Positions 6,026 to 12,589 of a DNA stretch of 13,512 nucleotides are shown one piece after another (position 1 is the first letter of the stretch; each line of letters opens with the position of its first letter). The notes beneath the pieces are model-generated. The model was not told where the DNA came from, searched no databases, and was given only the letters and a program-made list of their open reading frames with translations. A program made the translations under genes and the position numbers. The stretch comes from an uncultured Oscillospiraceae bacterium (lineage in GTDB: Bacteria; Bacillota_A; Clostridia; Oscillospirales; Acutalibacteraceae): NCBI GenBank assembly GCA_910589395.1, contig CAJUTL010000054.1, positions 1 to 13,512 on the forward strand. The letters are read 5' to 3'.

Positions 6026-6756
6026 TACCGCATCGCCTCCACATAAAGCATATAGGCGTTCTTAAATTCCTGAACCCTTCTTCTGGCCAGGTAGGCCGGA
6101 TATTCCCGCCCGCCGGGAGCGGAAAGCGTGATGAGATTTGGGGAAAAGGCAGTAACATATTTCATGTTGATGATAAAGCTGCGGTGGGTGCGGAAAAAAC
6201 TGCCGATCTCCAAAAGCTGTTCCCAGTGCCGAATGCCCCGGTGGGATTCATAAATTTTATCCGCCGTGTAAAGCAGCACCTTATGCCCCCGCGCCTCCGC
6301 CATCAGGATCTCATCGGCATACCGGGTAACAGAGCCCTCGGCAGTCTCGATCAGCACGGGCCGGGTATCTACGCTGAGCTGGTACAGGGCGTCCTTCAAA
6401 TTGCGAAACAGGCGGCTTTTGTCCACGGGCTTGGAAAGGTAGCGAAACACATGAAACCGCATGGCCTCGTCCAAATAGTCTCCGTATGCGGTGACGATGA
6501 AAATTTTCAGGTAAGGGTTCCGCTCCTTCAGCCTGGCCCCGATCTGGATCCCGCTGACGCCGGGCATTTCCACATCCAGAAAGGCAAGCTCCGCCCGTGG
6601 AGCTTCCGCTCTGTCCTCCTGTTCCAAAAGCTCTTCCCCGCCGGCATACAGAGAAAGCTCTGGCTCTGCCAGGCCGTTTTCCGCAAAGTATTCCAGCACA
6701 AGGGCGGAAAGCTCCTGAAGAACGGATTCCTCGTCGTCGCAAAAGATGATCCGCAT
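6025..6756 (-). CDS. LytTR-family response regulator
   Basis: 243 residues. The receiver domain (about 1-125) has acidic Asp7/Asp8, phospho-acceptor Asp61 in FLDVEMPG, Thr89 in VTAYGD and Lys109 in LSKP, so phosphorylation appears intact. The C-terminal LytTR DNA-binding domain (about 132-236) has the FFRTHRSFIINMKYV signature. It should be phosphorylated by the kinase encoded immediately downstream and bind direct repeats in target promoters. The ATG at 6756 has AGGAGG 8 nt upstream. A 107-bp gap separates it from the stop of the HipA-like gene upstream; no clear promoter or terminator was seen there, so readthrough from that operon is possible. AgrA-like in architecture; target genes are not evident. 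Confidence 0.93.
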   Translation of the reverse strand: MRIIFCDDEESVLQELSALVLEYFAENGLAEPELSLYAGGEELLEQEDRAEAPRAELAFLDVEMPGVSGIQIGARLKERNPYLKIFIVTAYGDYLDEAMRFHVFRYLSKPVDKSRLFRNLKDALYQLSVDTRPVLIETAEGSVTRYADEILMAEARGHKVLLYTADKIYESHRGIRHWEQLLEIGSFFRTHRSFIINMKYVTAFSPNLITLSAPGGREYPAYLARRRVQEFKNAYMLYVEAMR

Positions 6757-6863
6757 GTTCTTTTCCTCCTCTCCGGCAAATTCAAAAGAGCGGCCTTGGT
6801 CTTTTCAGGGCGGCTTTCCTTGACAAAAGCGTCCGCGCCGCAAAGAAAGCCAGGCAGCGCGCC

Positions 6864-8003
6864 CTAGATCATTTCAGGAAGCTGTGCTTTGATCCACTGG
6901 CTTGCGGACAAGATCATATCCGCAATAAAATCTTTGTCTATTACAAAATCCCAGGGACTTTCACAAACCAGCGCAAATACCTGTTGGATCAAAGCGCGGG
7001 TCGCAGGCTTCAGCTCCAGGCTGCGAAAATCACAAGCTGCCTGAGGCTCTGATTTGAGAAAATCCACAAATAATTTTTGCAGCAGATCCCCGCCGCGCTT
7101 GGCGCGGGAGGGATAGCCCCTGGAAACAAGGGCAATATTGTGATCGAACAAGGGGGCCAGCGAGAGGATCTTCCCGCTTTCTGTGTCTCGCAGGAAGCCG
7201 TAATTGTTGGTGTGGCGGTCCATATTCAGCACTAAGGCGTCCAGATAGAGCATTCCCACATATTCCGCGGCCGCTTTGGGGGAAATGGCCTTGATTTCCC
7301 GATAATTTATCTGAAAGTCTTCCTCGTCCCGCAGAATGGAATAGATCGGTTCAAAGGCTGTCGTCTCATCGGTGAAATTTTTGCTGCGGATATAGGCTGA
7401 ATTTTTCAGGCTGTCCGTGGGAAGCCTTTGATCATGGTCAGAAGCCTGATCAAAGGCGGAAACCCGCTCATATCGCGCCATATTCAAGCCGAGCATTCTT
7501 CCGAAATGATAGATAAACAGCTCTGAAAAAAGCTCTGCCGCACTGCCGGCTTTATACATCCACCAAACACCGTCCAGCAGCTTCCAGCATTTTTCAAAGC
7601 TGCCGGTATTGGTAAGCTCAGGCGTTCCGGCAGTTCCATCACTCTTGGAAAAAGAATCGGGATCTCCATACAGCGCAAGCGCCGCAAATTCATTTTTCTC
7701 GAAACGCACCTGTTCATAGGTCAGGCTGCCGCCTTCCGGCAAAAACCAGTAGGGATCCGTAATGGTGGCTCCATGTACCCTCAGCACAGCGGCCAGATCA
7801 TCGTTCGGAGCCAGCCGCAGGGCCTTGCGGAGTAATCTGGAATTTGTTCTGTGGGCATCGATCGCCCTACCGCGCAGCCAGCCTTCTATATCATTATATT
7901 TTTGTAAATACAGCGGGCAGTGGCGCGGATCGGTAACGATCACATCATCGTTTCTTATTTCAGCCGCCTTCCTATCCTTTGACAGTACTGTTCCGTTCAG
8001 CAT
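6864..8003 (-). CDS. HipA-like kinase-fold protein (putative toxin)
   Basis: 379 residues. The second half carries HipA kinase features: TNTGSFEKCW (131-140), matching by eye the glycine-loop GAQEK segment of E. coli HipA; Lys151 in WWMYKAG as the probable ATP-binding lysine; the catalytic loop LNMDRHTNN with Asp262 and Asn267; and PLFDHN with the metal-binding Asp287. HipA phosphorylates a target such as a glutamyl-tRNA synthetase; here the substrate is unknown. Thr131 sits about where HipA has its autophosphorylated Ser150. The first 125 residues do not look like the usual HipA N-terminal subdomain. The ATG at 8003 lies inside the upstream gene (7-nt overlap), with GGAGGAGAGG as ribosome binding site. 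Somewhat A/T-rich codon use relative to flanking genes fits an accessory module. An alternative is a HipA-like phage or regulatory kinase without toxin activity. Confidence 0.85.
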   Translation of the reverse strand: MLNGTVLSKDRKAAEIRNDDVIVTDPRHCPLYLQKYNDIEGWLRGRAIDAHRTNSRLLRKALRLAPNDDLAAVLRVHGATITDPYWFLPEGGSLTYEQVRFEKNEFAALALYGDPDSFSKSDGTAGTPELTNTGSFEKCWKLLDGVWWMYKAGSAAELFSELFIYHFGRMLGLNMARYERVSAFDQASDHDQRLPTDSLKNSAYIRSKNFTDETTAFEPIYSILRDEEDFQINYREIKAISPKAAAEYVGMLYLDALVLNMDRHTNNYGFLRDTESGKILSLAPLFDHNIALVSRGYPSRAKRGGDLLQKLFVDFLKSEPQAACDFRSLELKPATRALIQQVFALVCESPWDFVIDKDFIADMILSASQWIKAQLPEMI

Positions 8004-8182
8004 GGCTTCCTCTCCTCCGCTTTTTTCAGATGCAGGGCAAAGGGAACCCCCTGCTCCCGGACAACATATTCCAAATAAATGCTGATACCTACAGAAAAGG
8101 GCATTCCCAGTTTTTCAAATACTTCTCTGGCTTCCCTGTACAGGCTTTCGTCAATGCGTACACTTGTGGAAATCGTAGCCAT
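7997..8182 (-). CDS. RelB/DinJ-like ribbon-helix-helix protein (putative antitoxin)
   Basis: 61 residues. The N-terminal strand TSVRID (6-11), helix DESLYREAREVFEKLG (11-26) and second helix with PFSVGISIYLEYVVREQGVPF (28-48) match the RelB/DinJ antitoxin pattern, including the typical LG(M/L) turn and the VREQGVPF end. The C-terminal tail that would hold the toxin is only about 13 residues, shorter than in DinJ of about 86 residues. The ATG at 8182 is preceded by AAAGGA. It is the first gene of a two-gene operon, its stop lying 7 nt inside the HipA-like gene. It probably binds its own promoter as a dimer and represses it. Partner choice is unusual because DinJ proteins normally accompany RelE/YafQ toxins. 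Confidence 0.87.
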   Translation of the reverse strand: MATISTSVRIDESLYREAREVFEKLGMPFSVGISIYLEYVVREQGVPFALHLKKAEERKPC

Positions 8183-8210
8183 GCAAAATCATCCTTTGTG
8201 ATTCTTTTTG

Positions 8211-8228
8211 TCCATTGTATTACATTGT
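8211..8228. promoter_or_regulatory. Candidate operator of the RHH/HipA-like operon
   Basis: CATTGT occurs at 8213-8218 and again at 8223-8228, exactly 10 bp apart, one helical turn. A small dyad TGTA-T-TACA (8217-8225) lies between. The repeats overlap the -10 box and start region. Paired half-sites at helical spacing suit cooperative binding by ribbon-helix-helix dimers. Confidence 0.45.
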
Positions 8229-8242
8229 TGCACACTCGTCAA
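8214..8242 (-). promoter_or_regulatory. Promoter of the RHH/HipA-like operon
   Basis: On the minus strand TTGACG (8237-8242) is 17 bp from TACAAT (8214-8219), each one mismatch from consensus. The predicted start near 8207 gives a short leader before the ATG at 8182. Near-consensus strength fits an autorepressed toxin-antitoxin operon. Confidence 0.72.
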
Positions 8243-8336
8243 GAGACGTTTCCGCGCAAACCATAAAAGCTTTTGCCTCCTGGGAAACCAGCAAAGAAAG
8301 TGTTCGAGAGAGACTGACGTGGGATAAATGAAAAAG

Positions 8337-8365
8337 TTGAATTTTATTTTAAAATATGGTATGGT
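8337..8365 (+). promoter_or_regulatory. Promoter of the GNAT gene
   Basis: TTGAAT (8337-8342) and TATGGT (8360-8365) are separated by 17 bp with an A/T-rich spacer. The ATG at 8399 follows, with GGGAGGA at 8384-8390. The promoter is divergent from the RHH/HipA-like promoter about 100 bp away. Confidence 0.5.
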
Positions 8366-8398
8366 TTTCTTAAGCAAATATCCGGGAGGAATTATAGT

Positions 8399-9601
8399 AT
8401 GCAGGCCAGAAAACTGAAGCCGGAGGAGCGGTATTATTCCGGCCTCCACATGGCGGTGGCCTTTGAGGGCGGCTTTGACCTTTTGAAGGAGCGCGCCGCC
8501 GCGCGGGAAGCGAAGGAGGACCCCCGCGCCGACTGCTGGGCCGCTTTTTTGGAAAACCAGCCCATGCCTGTGGCCAGCTTTATCATGAACAAATACCGGT
8601 CCCGGTTTGACGGGCATATCGTAAAAATGGGAGGCGTTGGGGGCGTTGCCACCCTGCCCGCTCACCGGCGGGGCGGGGCGATCCGCGCCTGTATGCAGGC
8701 CTCCTTCCGGGAGCTTTACGACAGCGGTTTTGTGCTTTCCTCGCTCTATCCCTTCAGCGCCGCCTATTATCGGAAGTTTGGCTTTGAAAACGGGCAGCCC
8801 TGCCATTTGTGGACCCTTCCCCTTTCCGACCTGAATGTGCCGGACGTGGGCGGAAAGGTCACAGAGCTTTTTCCCGGGGACGATCTTTCTCCCCTGCTTA
8901 CGGTGTACAACGCCATGTACGAAAACTGCAATCTTTCCGTGGTGCGGGAAGTTTACGACCCTGATCTGGAAAAAGAGAATCTGCTGGAGCAGAAGCGCTA
9001 TATTTTCGTTTGGGAGGACGAACAGGGAGTTCCCGGTGCGTTCCTCATCGGCGGACGGGACGGAGAGGTGTTGAACTGCCGCACGGACTTTTCCGCTCGA
9101 AACGGCCTGCTGTTCCGGGACGCCAGGGCTTTGCTGGGGCTTTTACACTTTGTGCGCACGGCTTTTATCGCCAATTTTCAGGCGATCCGCTTTTCCACCC
9201 CCGCCCATGTGAATATTCTTTCCCTGTTTCCGGAGGCCGCCTCCATGGACTGCAAGCTGTTTCTAAACGGCATGCTCCGAGTGGTGAACGCCCAGGAAGC
9301 CTTGAAGCTCTGCCGCTGCCGGGGGGAAGGAAGCCTTACCCTGAAGCTTACCGATCCGCTTTTAGAGGAAAATAATGATACCTTCCAGCTGACCTTTGCC
9401 CCCGGCAGGGAAAACCGGGTGGAGCGCGTGGCTTCAGAGCCTGACGCGCTGCTTCCCATCGGCGATTTTTCCGCCCTGCTTTGCGGGGTGCGAAACGCGG
9501 AAGAGCTTTCCTGGATGCCGGAAACGGCGGTAAAAAATCTCGACGCGCCCTTTGACAGCGTATTTTATCACAAGCCCTGCCATGTGCTGGACTTGTTCTA
9601 A
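8399..9601 (+). CDS. Eis-like GNAT N-acetyltransferase
   Basis: 400 residues, the length of Eis-family enzymes (two GNAT-like domains plus a C-terminal sterol-carrier-like domain). The N-terminal GNAT domain shows the acetyl-CoA site GGVGGVATLPAHRRGGAIR (about 78-96) and SAAYYRKFGFE (120-130), whose tyrosine corresponds to the general acid of Eis. The chain ends in DLF with a C-terminal Phe, as in Eis, where the terminal carboxylate takes part in catalysis. Eis enzymes acetylate amines such as aminoglycosides or protein lysines with acetyl-CoA; the natural substrate here is unknown. It is cytosolic. The ATG is set by GGGAGGA 8 nt upstream. It may be cotranscribed with the two following genes, though an 87-bp gap with a palindrome intervenes. 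Confidence 0.9.
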   Translation: MQARKLKPEERYYSGLHMAVAFEGGFDLLKERAAAREAKEDPRADCWAAFLENQPMPVASFIMNKYRSRFDGHIVKMGGVGGVATLPAHRRGGAIRACMQASFRELYDSGFVLSSLYPFSAAYYRKFGFENGQPCHLWTLPLSDLNVPDVGGKVTELFPGDDLSPLLTVYNAMYENCNLSVVREVYDPDLEKENLLEQKRYIFVWEDEQGVPGAFLIGGRDGEVLNCRTDFSARNGLLFRDARALLGLLHFVRTAFIANFQAIRFSTPAHVNILSLFPEAASMDCKLFLNGMLRVVNAQEALKLCRCRGEGSLTLKLTDPLLEENNDTFQLTFAPGRENRVERVASEPDALLPIGDFSALLCGVRNAEELSWMPETAVKNLDAPFDSVFYHKPCHVLDLF

Positions 9602-9670
9602 GGAACCACTGAATAAATCGCGCCTTGCGGCTTGGCACGCAACTAGCTTGCAGATTGAATCAGTGCTTCC
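9602..9670. repeat. Intergenic inverted repeat between GNAT and lipase genes
   Basis: Outer arms GGAACCACTGA (9602-9612) and TCAGTGCTTCC (9660-9670) pair with a mismatch, extended inward by AATC/GATT; a small inner stem TTGCG/CGCAA (9625-9629 and 9638-9642) follows. No T-run is present, so it is not a classic terminator. It fills almost the whole spacer, begins directly after the GNAT stop and ends just before the ribosome binding site of the next gene. It looks like a palindromic repeat unit or mRNA-processing hairpin. Confidence 0.6.
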
Positions 9671-9688
9671 CTAAAAGGAGGAAACCCT

Positions 9689-10627
9689 ATGAGCATACTG
9701 AGAAAAGAATGGACGCGAAAGGCCTGCGGGGAACCGGGGCGCATTTTCTCCCGAAGCTGGGTCCGGGAGGAAGCGCCGCCCAAGGCGGTTCTGGTCATCG
9801 CCCACGGCATGGCGGAGCACAGCGCCCGTTACGACCATTTCGCCTCCTTCCTGGCGGAACGGGGCTATGCGGTCTATATGAACGACCACGCGGGCCATGG
9901 GCGCTCCGCCCAGATAAACGGCCACTTTGCTGACAGAAACGGCTGGGAAAACGTAGTAAATGACTTAAACGCCCTGATGGACGAGGCCCAGAAGGAGCAC
10001 CCCGGTCTTCCGCTGTTTCTCATGGGACACAGCATGGGCTCCTTTTTATCCCGCTCCTTCCTGATTCGTTACGGGGAAAGGCTTTCCGGCTGTATTCTCT
10101 GCGGCACCATGGGGCAAAACCCCGGCGTAAAGCCCGGAAAGGCCCTGGCGGAGCTGCAATGCAAGCTGCGGGGACCCCGATCCCGGGGCAATTTCATCGA
10201 TAAGCTGGCCTTCGGCGCTTACAATAAGCGCATCAAAAACCCGGTAAATAAATTTGCCTGGCTTTCCACCGATGAGGAAAACTGCAAGGCCTACGCCGCC
10301 GACAAAATGTGCGGCTTCGCCTTTACCGCTGCCGGGTATCGTGATCTCTTCACCGGGCTTTTAGAGGTGAGCTCTCCCCAATGGGCGTCCGCCGTTCCCA
10401 AGGAGCTTCCCATCTATCTGGTGGCCGGTACGGACGACCCCGTGGGCAATTACGGCGTTGGCCCCAGGCAGGTGGCGGACGCCCTGCGGGAAGCGGGTGT
10501 AAAAAACGTGGAGCTCACCCTGTATCTCGGCATGCGCCACGAACTGCTGAATGAAACGGAAAAACAGAAGGTTTATGACGATATCCTCCACTGGTTGGAA
10601 ACAAGAAAGGAGCTGGCCCAAAAATGA
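9689..10627 (+). CDS. Monoacylglycerol-lipase-like alpha/beta hydrolase
   Basis: 312 residues of the Hydrolase_4 (serine aminopeptidase S33 / monoglyceride lipase) type. The oxyanion motif is AHGMAEHSARY (about 38-48) and MNDHAGHGRS matches the family's DxxGHGxS block. The nucleophile elbow is GHSMGS with Ser115. The acid is probably Asp250 in GTDDPVG, and the catalytic base is His284 in GMRHELLNE. Such enzymes cleave monoacylglycerols, lysophospholipids or other acyl esters. There is no signal peptide, so it is cytosolic. AAGGAGG lies 7 nt before the ATG. Its stop overlaps the next gene's start (ATGA), so it is translationally coupled to the secreted GH5 endoglucanase, an unexpected partner. 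Confidence 0.92.
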   Translation: MSILRKEWTRKACGEPGRIFSRSWVREEAPPKAVLVIAHGMAEHSARYDHFASFLAERGYAVYMNDHAGHGRSAQINGHFADRNGWENVVNDLNALMDEAQKEHPGLPLFLMGHSMGSFLSRSFLIRYGERLSGCILCGTMGQNPGVKPGKALAELQCKLRGPRSRGNFIDKLAFGAYNKRIKNPVNKFAWLSTDEENCKAYAADKMCGFAFTAAGYRDLFTGLLEVSSPQWASAVPKELPIYLVAGTDDPVGNYGVGPRQVADALREAGVKNVELTLYLGMRHELLNETEKQKVYDDILHWLETRKELAQK

Positions 10628-12183
10628 AGCGCTTATTAGCCTGTCTGCTTGCGGCAGTGCAGATCTTCCTGGGAAATTCCCTTCCCGCGGCCTCCGCGGC
10701 GGGCACGACCTTTTCCGATGTAAAGCCCGGCAGGTGGTATTACAACGATATCACCGCCATGGCCGATTCCGGCTGGCTCGCCGGGTACAAGGACGGCACC
10801 TTCCGGCCCAATAAGACCATTACCGGGGCGGAATTTGTAAGCATTGTGGCCCGCCGGAAGGGCCTTACCCCTTCTCAGGGTCAGATCAGGCACTGGGCGG
10901 CCTCCATGACCCAGGCGGCCCTGGAGCAGGGCTGGTACGACTGGGATGAGCTCCCCCCCACCGGGCAGACCTTTGACCGGCCCATTTCCCGGCAGGTGGC
11001 GGTGAAGATCCTGATGAAGGCCTTTCTCCCCGGCGCTCAGGGAGATTACAATACGGAATCCCGGAAAATAAAAGATTTCTCCAAATTGGACGGCAGATAT
11101 TACGAAACCGTGCTGGCCGCCTACGCGGAGGGCATTGTGGTGGGAGACCCGGACGGCTCCTTCCGCCCCAGAGACGGCCTGTCCCGTGCGGAGGCCTGCG
11201 CCCTGGTGTGCCGGGCCACGAAAAAGGCAAACACCCCGGACGCGCCCCCCTATGAGCCCGATACGCCCCCCACACCCGTGGAAACCAGAAAGGGGGGCGT
11301 TACCGAAAACGGCAAGCTTCAGGTAAAGGGAACGCAGCTCTGCAACGAGGCGGGCGAGCCTATTGTTTTGCGGGGTATGAGCACCCACGGCATGCAGTGG
11401 TACGGGCAGTACGCCTCCTCCGGGGCCATCAAAACCACGGCGGACTATGGGGCAAATCTGTTCCGGGTGGCCATGTACACCGGGGAAAACGGCTATCTTT
11501 CCCAGCCGGAGACCATCAAAAAACAGGTGATCGCCGCAGTGGATGCCGCCATTCAAAACGACATGTATGTCATTCTTGACTGGCATATCCTTTCCGATGG
11601 AAACCCCAAAAGCCATTTGCGGGAGGCGAAAAGCTTCTTCTCCGAAATGGCGAAGCGATACAAAGACAGCCCGGCGGTGCTCTATGAGATCTGCAACGAG
11701 CCCAATGGCAATGTTTCCTGGAAAAACGATGTGAAGCCCTATGCCCAGGAAGTGGTAAAAACCATTCGGGACGCCGGCTCCGACGGAGTGATCCTCATCG
11801 GCAGCCCCACCTGGAGCCAGGATATCCACCTGGCCGCCGCCGACCCGGTACAGGGGAAAAACCTGATGTACACCCTGCACTTCTACGCGGGCACTCACGG
11901 CAAGGAGCTGCGGGATCGGATCGATTCCGCCAGAAACAAGGGGATCGCCATCTTTGTTTCGGAATGGGGCACCAGCCGCGCCGACGGCAGCGGCGGCGTG
12001 TTCCTGAAGGAAGCGGGAGAATGGCTGGATTTCCTGGAAAGCCGAAGCATCAGCTGGGCAAACTGGTCCCTTTGCGACAAAAATGAGACCTCCGCCGCTC
12101 TGAAGCCCGGCGCCTCCGCCAACGGCGGCTGGAAGCAGAAGGATCTCTCCGAATCCGGGAAATTTGTATTTTCCAGATTCTAG
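10624..12183 (+). CDS. Secreted SLH-anchored GH5 endoglucanase
   Basis: 519 residues. A signal peptide (about 1-26, KR then hydrophobic core, ending ASAAG) is followed by three SLH repeats: about 29-80 (FSDVKPGRWYYNDI), 85-135 and 148-200 (GDPDGSFRP, SRAE). A Pro/Thr-rich linker spans about 203-220. The catalytic domain (about 228-515) closely matches Bacillus EglS-type GH5 subfamily 2 cellulase: STHGMQWYG, DWHILSDGNP, acid/base Glu359 in EICNEPNG, LHFYAGTHG, nucleophile Glu447 in SEWGTS, and LKPGAS near the end. It would hydrolyse internal beta-1,4-glucan bonds at the cell surface, held by SLH repeats on wall polysaccharide. Only the third SLH repeat keeps an SRAE-type motif; the first has TGAE and the second SRQV, so binding may be weakened. 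No carbohydrate-binding module or dockerin is present. The start overlaps the lipase stop (ATGA). Confidence 0.95.
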   Translation: MKRLLACLLAAVQIFLGNSLPAASAAGTTFSDVKPGRWYYNDITAMADSGWLAGYKDGTFRPNKTITGAEFVSIVARRKGLTPSQGQIRHWAASMTQAALEQGWYDWDELPPTGQTFDRPISRQVAVKILMKAFLPGAQGDYNTESRKIKDFSKLDGRYYETVLAAYAEGIVVGDPDGSFRPRDGLSRAEACALVCRATKKANTPDAPPYEPDTPPTPVETRKGGVTENGKLQVKGTQLCNEAGEPIVLRGMSTHGMQWYGQYASSGAIKTTADYGANLFRVAMYTGENGYLSQPETIKKQVIAAVDAAIQNDMYVILDWHILSDGNPKSHLREAKSFFSEMAKRYKDSPAVLYEICNEPNGNVSWKNDVKPYAQEVVKTIRDAGSDGVILIGSPTWSQDIHLAAADPVQGKNLMYTLHFYAGTHGKELRDRIDSARNKGIAIFVSEWGTSRADGSGGVFLKEAGEWLDFLESRSISWANWSLCDKNETSAALKPGASANGGWKQKDLSESGKFVFSRF

Positions 12184-12292
12184 AGAGTAGATGCTGGACA
12201 GTATCGCAAAGAAAGGGCAAAGGAAAACAACACGGCAATGTGGTAAATCCCGGTTTCGCATATTGGCTGGGCCGGTTTATAAAGAACTACAC

Positions 12293-12313
12293 GCAGACCG
12301 TTTCACGGTCTGC
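12293..12313. repeat. GCAGACCG hairpin
   Basis: GCAGACCG (12293-12300) and CGGTCTGC (12306-12313) form a perfect 8-bp stem with a TTTCA loop. It is related to the hairpin at 4731-4749 with compensatory base changes, so the fold rather than the sequence seems conserved. It is the first of six inverted repeats in the cellulase-MFS spacer. Confidence 0.6.
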
Positions 12314-12317
12314 TGAC

Positions 12318-12364
12318 AACAAACGGCGCTATGTTCCCTTGCGGGAGCATAGCGCCTGTTTGTT
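12318..12364. repeat. Long hairpin, possible terminator of the cellulase operon
   Basis: AACAAAC (12318-12324) pairs with GTTTGTT (12358-12364); after a one-base bulge GGCGCTATG pairs with CATAGCGCC (12348-12356), then a T.G pair and TCCC/GGGA close a TTGC loop. This is about 21 paired positions. No T-run beyond the arm follows, but the downstream arm is T-rich and the upstream arm A-rich, so it could act as a bidirectional terminator. Confidence 0.6.
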
Positions 12365-12394
12365 ACGGGGGATATTCAAAGAGACATGCCCTGA

Positions 12395-12429
12395 AAATGC
12401 CGTTGCCGCCGGGGAGGGCAAAGGCATTT
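12395..12429. repeat. AAATGCC inverted repeat
   Basis: AAATGCC (12395-12401) pairs with GGCATTT (12423-12429), continued after a mismatch by TTGCC/GGCAA inside. It is the third inverted repeat of the cluster. Confidence 0.5.
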
Positions 12430-12440
12430 GAAGCGGCAGG

Positions 12441-12459
12441 AAAGCCGTTTTAGGGCTTT
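12441..12459. repeat. AAAGCC hairpin
   Basis: AAAGCC (12441-12446) and GGCTTT (12454-12459) form a 6-bp stem with a 7-nt loop. It is short and could be chance, but it sits in line with the other inverted repeats of this spacer. Confidence 0.4.
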
Positions 12460-12464
12460 GCCAT

Positions 12465-12491
12465 CTGTTGCATAATGATTACGCACAACAG
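12465..12491. repeat. CTGTTG/CAACAG dyad
   Basis: CTGTTG (12465-12470) and CAACAG (12486-12491) flank a central TAATGATTA palindrome (12473-12481), offset by one base. The form is operator-like, but no promoter was seen at the site. Confidence 0.35.
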
Positions 12492-12523
12492 TCTGATCTG
12501 CAATACATTTTCATCGTATACTT

Positions 12524-12583
12524 AGAGCCTATTCCGAAATCTGACGGCGCTATCTGCGCACGTCTTATTTCGGGATAGGCTCT
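12524..12583. repeat. MITE-like element with 17-bp inverted repeats
   Basis: The left arm 12524-12540 (AGAGCCTATTCCGAAAT) matches the inverse of 12567-12583 with a single T/C difference. Inside, GACG/CGTC and GCGC/GCGC extend the pairing, so nearly the whole 60 bp folds as one hairpin. It lies just beyond the MFS stop at 12590, but no T-run follows on that strand, so a small non-autonomous palindromic element is more likely than a terminator. Confidence 0.65.
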
Positions 12584-12589
12584 TAAACA

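Noticed and set aside
8189..8806. 205-codon minus-strand frame over the GNAT 5' end and divergent promoters
   Set aside because: It overlaps the GNAT coding region and both promoters; no protein family features.
10636..12261. 541-codon open frame antisense to the cellulase gene
   Set aside because: It is a shadow of a GC-rich gene: low-complexity Gly/Val/His-rich translation, no ribosome binding site, and the sense frame is an unambiguous SLH-GH5 protein.
12240..12431. 63-codon plus-strand frame after the cellulase gene
   Set aside because: It runs straight through three strong inverted repeats and has no ribosome binding site.
12293..12583. CRISPR array or integron attC-like array in the hairpin cluster
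   Set aside because: The inverted repeats differ in sequence and length, with no direct repeat-spacer periodicity and no integrase or cas gene in view.
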